Assembly: GCA_903910495.1 (NCBI GenBank)
Contig: CAIVZW010000040.1
Coordinates: 1-11,068, forward strand
Direction of reading: 5' to 3'
Length of the DNA stretch: 11,068 nucleotides
DNA from: an uncultured beta proteobacterium
GTDB lineage: Bacteria > Pseudomonadota > Gammaproteobacteria > Burkholderiales > Rhodocyclaceae
Both the position numbers and the translations under genes were made by a program. Under the pieces are notes generated by a model that was given only the letters and a program-made list of their open reading frames with translations, searched no databases and was not told the DNA's origin. Below, one piece after another: positions 6,737-11,068 of the stretch (positions within the stretch are counted from its first letter, which is position 1; each line of letters opens with the position of its first letter).

Positions 6737-8274
6737 CTTTCCCGCGCGCGGCCAACGCCGACATTGCACTGTTGCTCGAAGGCACGTTCCCCTATGTCAG
6801 CGGCGGCGTGTCAAGCTGGGTCAACCAGATCATCCGCGCCTTCCCGGAACTGCGTTTTGCCATTGTTTTTCTCGGCAGCCGGCGTGAGGATTACGGGGAG
6901 CCCAAGTACCCGCTGCCGGATAACGTCGTGCATCTGGAGACCCATTTCCTCTATGACTTCGAAAAGGACGCGACGCCGATCAAGCCGGCCGGCGTCCGCC
7001 TTGACAGGCACGTCAGCGATGATTTGCTTGTGGTCCACGATATGCTCATGCAGGGGCAGGACAACGCCAGCGGCAATGCGGCTTTCCGTTCGCTGTGCAA
7101 GGAATTGATGCCCGGCGGCAAATTGCCGGCCGAGATGTTTCTGCACGGAGAGCAGTCCTGGGAGCTGATCTGTGACCGCTACCGTCGCTACTGCACCGAC
7201 CCCTCCTTCGTCGACTACTTCTGGACAGTGCGCATCATGCATGCACCGCTCTGGCAACTGGCAAGGATTGCACACGAATTGATCCCGGCGCGCGCCTACC
7301 ACAGCGTTTCGACCGGCTATGCCGGCTTTCTTGGCGCCGTCCTGAGCCAGATGCAGCGGCGACCGCTGATCCTTTCCGAACACGGCATTTACACCAAGGA
7401 ACGCAAGATCGACCTGTTCAAGAGCGAATGGATCCGTGACAACCGCAATGTCTTCCAGCGCGACCCGACCGAACTCTCCTATTTTCGCCAGATGTGGATC
7501 TGTTTTTTCGAATGGATGGGTCGCTTCTGTTACGACGCCGCTGACCCGATCATCGCCCTCTACGAGAACAACCGTTTGCGCCAGGTGGCTGACGGCGCCA
7601 AAGCCGAGCGTACTTTCAACATTCCGAACGGCATCAGTCTAAAGCGCTTTGGGCCGCTACGCGATTTGCGCCCCGAGAACCCGCCAGCGGTGCTGTGCCT
7701 GATTGGTCGCGTGGTACCGATCAAGGACGTGAAGACCTTTATTCGTGCCATGCGCCGGGTGCTCAACCAGATGCCGGAAGCCGAAGGCTGGATTGCCGGA
7801 CCGGAGGACGAAGACCCCGATTATGCCGAAGAGTGCCGCAACCTGGCCGTGAGTCTCGGCGTCGCCGAGCGTGTGAAATTTCTCGGCTTCCAGAAAGTCG
7901 AAGAACTGCTGCCGAAAATCGGGCTGATCATCCTCTCGTCGATCAGCGAGGCGCTACCGCTGGTCATCCTCGAAGGCTATGCCGCCGGCGTACCCGCCGT
8001 GTCGACCGATGTCGGCTCCTGCCGCCAGTTGATCGAGGGTCTGGATGCAGAAGACCGCGCGCTCGGCCATTCCGGCGCCGTGGTCAACATCGCCGACCCG
8101 CAGGCTCTGGCTGACGCCGCGCTAACCCTGCTCGCCGATCCCGTGGCATGGCGCAGCGCCAGCGCCGCCGGCATTGCCCGTGTCGAACGTTACTACACCG
8201 ACGACCTGATGTTCGCTCACTATCGCCGTGTTTATGCAGGCGCCCTGGCGGTGAACCGTACGGAAAGCGACTGA
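6733..8274 (+). CDS. pelF: PelF, cytosolic GT4-family glycosyltransferase polymerising Pel
   Basis: The protein has 513 residues (P. aeruginosa PelF: 507), no signal peptide and no membrane segment. It has the two-Rossmann GT-B layout. The N-terminal glycine-rich motif is E16-GTFPYVSGGVSSWV, and SEHGIYTKERKID (about 215-227) is characteristic of PelF. In the C-terminal half LIGRVVPIKDVKTF places R326 and K331 where retaining GT4 enzymes contact the UDP phosphates. SEALPLVILE gives the EX7E pair E406 and E414. I recall the equivalents in P. aeruginosa as R325, K330, E405 and E413, all needed for function. The enzyme uses a UDP-linked amino sugar; the Pel product is GalNAc-rich and partly deacetylated. 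It is recruited to the membrane by PelD, PelE and PelG. The gene overlaps pelE by four bases and shares one base with pelG, showing a coupled pelEFG cassette. Confidence 0.97.
   Translation: MTFPRAANADIALLLEGTFPYVSGGVSSWVNQIIRAFPELRFAIVFLGSRREDYGEPKYPLPDNVVHLETHFLYDFEKDATPIKPAGVRLDRHVSDDLLVVHDMLMQGQDNASGNAAFRSLCKELMPGGKLPAEMFLHGEQSWELICDRYRRYCTDPSFVDYFWTVRIMHAPLWQLARIAHELIPARAYHSVSTGYAGFLGAVLSQMQRRPLILSEHGIYTKERKIDLFKSEWIRDNRNVFQRDPTELSYFRQMWICFFEWMGRFCYDAADPIIALYENNRLRQVADGAKAERTFNIPNGISLKRFGPLRDLRPENPPAVLCLIGRVVPIKDVKTFIRAMRRVLNQMPEAEGWIAGPEDEDPDYAEECRNLAVSLGVAERVKFLGFQKVEELLPKIGLIILSSISEALPLVILEGYAAGVPAVSTDVGSCRQLIEGLDAEDRALGHSGAVVNIADPQALADAALTLLADPVAWRSASAAGIARVERYYTDDLMFAHYRRVYAGALAVNRTESD
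8262..8267 (+). promoter_or_regulatory. Ribosome binding site of pelG
   Basis: GGAAAG ends six bases before ATG 8274. It supports this start over upstream in-frame starts back to 8148, which would add peptide encoded out of frame within pelF. Confidence 0.6.
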
Positions 8275-9644
8275 TGGCAGGCATCGGCTTCGAACTCAGA
8301 AAATTGTTGCGCAAGAACACCCTGGTCGGCCTGCTGCAGGCCTACACTTTTGCCGGCGTCATCGGCTCGGGGCCGTGGGTGTTGTCGATAATCGGTATCC
8401 TGATCATAGGCCTGCTCAGCAGCACGGTGGACGTTCCCTCGTTTCTCGTCACCCAGTTCCAGACCTCGGTCACCTACCTGATCGCCAGCAGCCTGATCTA
8501 TACCGGCGGCGTGCAACTGGCCTTCACCCGTTTCGTCTCGGATCGCCTGTTCGAAAAACGGAACGAGTTAGTCATGCCCAACCTCAACGGCCTGTTGATG
8601 CTCGTCATCATCAGCGCCTCGGCGCTCGGCACGCTCGGCCTGTTCGTTCTGTTCCCCGGACAAAGTATTCTCTACCGGGTGCTGATGCTGGCCGGCTTCG
8701 CCCTGATGAGCGCGATCTGGGTGGTCACCATTTTCCTTTCGGGCATGAAACGCTACAAGGCCATCGTTTCATTGTTCGCGCTCGGTTACAGCATCACCGT
8801 CGGGCTGGCTCTTGCTCTACGCCCTTGGGGACTTGAAGGATTGATGATCGGTTTCGTGCTCGGTCACGGTGTGCTGCTTGCCGGCATGCTGACGCTTACC
8901 GCCTTCGATTTCCGTCCGCAGCAACTGATCGCCTTCGATTTCATCCGGCGCGAAACCCTTTACCCCAGCCTGCTCTGCATCGGCGTGCTTTACAACCTCG
9001 GCGTGTGGATCGACAAATTCATGTTCTGGTTTTTCCCATACACCTCTGAGCCGATCATTGGTGCGCTGCGCGCGTCGATTATCTACGATTTGCCGGTATT
9101 TCTTGCCTACCTGTCGATCATTCCCGGCATGGCGGTATTCATGGTGCGCATCGAGACCGATTTTGTCGAGTATTACGAAAAGTTCTACGATGCCGTGCGC
9201 AGCGGCGGCTCGCTGGAGTACATCCAGAACATGCGCGACGAGATGGTCTATTCGATCAAGCAGGGACTGGCCGAAATAGGCAAGATCCAGACGCTGGCTG
9301 TCCTCATCACCTTCGTTGCCGGCCCGACCCTGCTCGACGCGCTCGACATTTCAGAACTCTATCTGCCGTTGCTCTACATTCAGGTCATCGGAGCCGGCCT
9401 GCAAGTCATCCTGCTTTCGGTTCTCAACGTATTCTTTTACCTTGACCAGCGTCGCCTCATTCTCTTCCTGTGCGCCGAGTTCCTGGTCCTCAACGTCGTG
9501 CTCACCAGTGCCACGCTCTGGAAGGGCGCTGCCTTCTACGGCTACGGGTTCACCCTGGCCGTGCTGATTACACTCTGTACGGCTCTGGCCATGCTCGACT
9601 GGAAACTGAATCGTCTCGAATACGATACCTTCATGCTGCAGTAG
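8274..9644 (+). CDS. pelG: PelG, polytopic inner-membrane protein of the Pel synthase/transporter
   Basis: The protein has 456 residues, the same length as P. aeruginosa PelG, and begins with the conserved MAGIGFELRKLL. Hydrophobic segments run through the whole length, about 12 in all, for example LLQAYTFAGVIGSGPWVLSIIGILIIGLL, FALMSAIWVVTIFL and LYNLGVWIDKFMFWFF. A longer polar loop around residues 297-335 (RIETDFVEYYEKFYDAVRSGGSLEYIQNMRDE) interrupts them. The family is related to the MOP flippase superfamily (Wzx-like). In the Pel system PelG works with PelD and PelE to pass the chain made by PelF across the inner membrane. The start codon shares its A with the pelF stop (TGATG), a typical coupling arrangement. 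It is the last pel gene here. The next gene is unrelated and 237 bases away. Confidence 0.97.
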   Translation: MAGIGFELRKLLRKNTLVGLLQAYTFAGVIGSGPWVLSIIGILIIGLLSSTVDVPSFLVTQFQTSVTYLIASSLIYTGGVQLAFTRFVSDRLFEKRNELVMPNLNGLLMLVIISASALGTLGLFVLFPGQSILYRVLMLAGFALMSAIWVVTIFLSGMKRYKAIVSLFALGYSITVGLALALRPWGLEGLMIGFVLGHGVLLAGMLTLTAFDFRPQQLIAFDFIRRETLYPSLLCIGVLYNLGVWIDKFMFWFFPYTSEPIIGALRASIIYDLPVFLAYLSIIPGMAVFMVRIETDFVEYYEKFYDAVRSGGSLEYIQNMRDEMVYSIKQGLAEIGKIQTLAVLITFVAGPTLLDALDISELYLPLLYIQVIGAGLQVILLSVLNVFFYLDQRRLILFLCAEFLVLNVVLTSATLWKGAAFYGYGFTLAVLITLCTALAMLDWKLNRLEYDTFMLQ

Positions 9645-9722
9645 CAGTCTTCGTTTCCTGCGTGGGTTGCCGTGCGAAAAAACGCTCTTCTGGGCTAGTA
9701 GTCAGTCAACGAAAAGTGCGAA

Positions 9723-9809
9723 CCCCAAGCCACCAAGCTCACCAAGAAGGCACCAAGTTAACGTCTTGTTTTCTTGGTGAAACTTTGTGTCCTTTGTGTC
9801 TTTGTGGTG
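9723..9809. repeat. Imperfect palindrome of iterated 7-base units
   Basis: The left arm carries CCCCAAG (9723), CACCAAG (9731), CACCAAG (9740) and CACCAAG (9751), separated by 1, 2 and 4 bases. The right arm carries CTTGGTG (9773), CTTTGTG (9783), CTTTGTG (9792) and CTTTGTG (9800), separated by 3, 2 and 1 bases. The arms are therefore inverted copies with nearly mirrored spacing around a 15-base T-rich centre (9758-9772). A transcript could fold into a long hairpin with a mismatch in most units. It has no coding sense and no run of T after the stem, so it is not a standard intrinsic terminator. I recognise the general look of a dispersed intergenic repeat seen in many bacterial genomes, but I cannot name a defined family. 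Possible roles are transcript end protection for the pel mRNA, attenuation, or a non-autonomous mobile repeat. Confidence 0.8.
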
Positions 9810-9821
9810 AAGCTCTTATCC

Positions 9822-9851
9822 TTGCCTTTCAACATGACTACCTACTAGAAT
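9822..9851 (+). promoter_or_regulatory. Possible sigma70 promoter for the FAD oxidoreductase gene
   Basis: TTGCCT (9822-9827) and TAGAAT (9846-9851) are separated by 18 bases and fit -35 and -10 boxes with one or two mismatches each. Transcription would begin near 9858 and leave a leader of about 24 bases before ATG 9882. The stretch is more AT-rich than its surroundings. It starts only 13 bases after the palindrome. This is a prediction from base pattern alone. Confidence 0.45.
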
Positions 9852-9871
9852 CTCCGTTTAGAGAAGTATCC

Positions 9872-9875
9872 GAGG
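9872..9875 (+). promoter_or_regulatory. Ribosome binding site of the FAD oxidoreductase gene
   Basis: GAGG lies six bases before ATG 9882 and supports that codon as the start. No other in-frame start with a comparable site lies nearby. Confidence 0.6.
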
Positions 9876-9881
9876 CACGCC

Positions 9882-11068
9882 ATGAACGCCCGCCTGCGTG
9901 AAATCCCGTATAACTACACCTCCTTCTCCGACCGCGAAATAGTCATTCGCCTGCTTGGCGCGGAGAACTGGGCGATCCTTGACGAACTGCGCAGTCAGCG
10001 CGTCACCGGGCGTTCGGCGCGCATGCTCTACGAGGTTCTGGGCGACATCTGGGTCGTACAGCGCAACCCGTATCTGGAAGACGACCTGCTGGCCAACCGG
10101 CAGCGCCGCGCCGCTCTGGTTGAAGCGCTGCGCCACCGCCTGAAAGAAATCGACAAGCGCCGGCGCGGCAATGACAAGGTGCTCGGCCTGTACGACGCGG
10201 CGCAGGCCGCCGTCGATGCCTTTGAACGCCATTTTGACGACACCGCCGCTTTGCGCAAACAGGTGCTGAAAACTCTGCTCCGGCATACGCGCCGGGACAA
10301 CATTGCCTTCGACGGCCTGGCCCGCGTTGCTCATGTTACCGACGCCACCGACTGGCGCGTCGAATACCCTTTCGTTGTGCTCTACCCCGACAGCGAAGAG
10401 GAAATGGCGCCGCTGGTACGCGACTGCATCGAACTCGGGCTGACCATCATCCCGCGCGGTGGCGGCACCGGTTATACCGGCAGTGCGGTGCCGCTGACGC
10501 CGCTCTCGGTGGTCATCAACACAGAGAAACTGATCGCTATCGGCCCGGTTGAAGAGACGCTGCTACCCGGTTGCGACCGGCCCTGCACCACCATCCGTAC
10601 CGGTGCCGGCGTGGTGACGGCCCGGGTTGCGGAAGCGGCGAGCAGCGCCGACCGCGTATTCGCGGTCGACCCGACTTCGGCCGAAGCCTCGTGCATCGGC
10701 GGCAACATTGCCATGAACGCCGGCGGCAAGAAAGCCGTGCTGTGGGGAACGGCGCTCGACAACCTGGCGTGGTGGAGAATGGTCGATCCGAACGGCCTCG
10801 TCATGGAAGTGACGCGCATAGCCCACAACTTCGGCAAGATCCACGAACAGGCGACCGCGCGCTTTACCATCCAGCGCTTCGACAAGGACGGTACGACACC
10901 GCTCGGAGCAGCGGAACAACTCGAGATTCCCGGCCGCAGTTTCCGCAAGAGCGGCCTCGGCAAGGACGTCACCGACAAGTTTCTTTCCGGGCTGCCGGGC
11001 ATTCAGAAAGAGGGCACCGACGGCCTGATCGTCGCCGCGCGCTGGGTGTTGCACAAGATGCCGCCGTA
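9882..11068 (+). CDS. FAD-linked oxidoreductase with DUF3683-type N-terminus (3' end outside window)
   Basis: The frame stays open from ATG 9882 to the window end, giving 395 codons without a stop. The first 70 residues or so (from [20 protein letters not shown] through [22 protein letters not shown]) resemble the DUF3683 region at the start of very large betaproteobacterial FAD/FMN oxidoreductases. A helical stretch follows to about 150. Then comes an FAD-binding domain of the FAD_binding_4 (VAO/PCMH) type. It has the glycine-rich motif R192-GGGTGYTG after a [18 protein letters not shown] strand-helix unit, and [20 protein letters not shown] (263-282) for the pyrophosphate and isoalloxazine region. 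Relatives of this type, such as E. coli YdiJ and D-lactate or D-2-hydroxyglutarate dehydrogenases, oxidise 2-hydroxy acids and often carry C-terminal Fe-S and CCG domains, which would lie beyond the window. The substrate cannot be deduced. With its own promoter and a 237-base gap, it is probably not part of the Pel pathway. Confidence 0.88.
   Translation, partial: MNARLREIPYNYTSFSDREIVIRLLGAENWAILDELRSQRVTGRSARMLYEVLGDIWVVQRNPYLEDDLLANRQRRAALVEALRHRLKEIDKRRRGNDKVLGLYDAAQAAVDAFERHFDDTAALRKQVLKTLLRHTRRDNIAFDGLARVAHVTDATDWRVEYPFVVLYPDSEEEMAPLVRDCIELGLTIIPRGGGTGYTGSAVPLTPLSVVINTEKLIAIGPVEETLLPGCDRPCTTIRTGAGVVTARVAEAASSADRVFAVDPTSAEASCIGGNIAMNAGGKKAVLWGTALDNLAWWRMVDPNGLVMEVTRIAHNFGKIHEQATARFTIQRFDKDGTTPLGAAEQLEIPGRSFRKSGLGKDVTDKFLSGLPGIQKEGTDGLIVAARWVLHKMPP

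Noticed and set aside
5708..6769. 353-codon minus-strand open frame opposite pelE
   Set aside because: It covers pelE and the pelF start in antisense and has low-complexity Gln/Arg/Gly-rich composition typical of shadow frames.
8148..8273. Upstream extension of pelG within pelF
   Set aside because: The extra peptide is Arg-rich shadow sequence of pelF, while MAGIGFELRKLL at 8274 is the conserved PelG N-terminus with a ribosome site.
9723..9809. CRISPR array or integron attC site
   Set aside because: The units are only 7 bases long with 1-4 base spacers, and the whole is palindromic; there are no spacers of uniform length, no cas genes and no integrase.
9470..9901. 143-codon + strand open frame spanning the pelG end and the intergenic palindrome
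   Set aside because: It starts out of frame in pelG and reads through the repeat element; no ribosome site or domain supports it.

Overview
The window is a GC-rich, tightly packed stretch of chromosome. It carries almost the whole pel exopolysaccharide operon in the classical order, all on the + strand: the last codons of pelA, then complete pelB, pelC, pelD, pelE, pelF and pelG. A 237-base intergenic region follows, then the 5' part of a large FAD-linked oxidoreductase. The high GC content, the DUF3683-type N-terminus of that last gene and the style of the proteins suggest a betaproteobacterium, perhaps of the Rhodocyclales. This placement is an inference; no rRNA or marker gene is present to settle it.

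Layout: 1-131 is the pelA 3' end (periplasmic deacetylase/hydrolase). 91-3834 is pelB (inner-membrane anchor, TPR scaffold, outer-membrane beta-barrel). 3854-4390 is pelC (outer-membrane lipoprotein). 4408-5781 is pelD (membrane c-di-GMP receptor, TTG start). 5741-6736 is pelE (membrane/TPR protein). 6733-8274 is pelF (cytosolic GT4 glycosyltransferase). 8274-9644 is pelG (polytopic membrane protein). Genes overlap or lie within about 20 bases of each other, so one transcript with translational coupling is likely. The promoter must lie upstream of the window.

How the genes work together, from knowledge of the Pseudomonas aeruginosa Pel system: PelF polymerises a GalNAc-rich chain from a UDP-sugar. 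PelD, PelE and PelG form the inner-membrane synthase/transport complex that holds PelF, and PelD switches it on when it binds c-di-GMP. PelA partly deacetylates the polymer in the periplasm. PelB and PelC carry it across the periplasm and outer membrane. Key residues can be read here: RSLD plus a downstream Arg in PelD, R/K and EX7E in PelF, and the lipobox in PelC. The system therefore looks intact and c-di-GMP-controlled.

The least explained part is the intergenic region at 9645-9881. It holds an imperfect palindrome built of iterated 7-mers (CACCAAG on one arm, CTTGGTG/CTTTGTG on the other), followed by a plausible sigma70 promoter for the oxidoreductase gene. I found no undescribed multi-gene system; the main content is a recognisable Pel operon.
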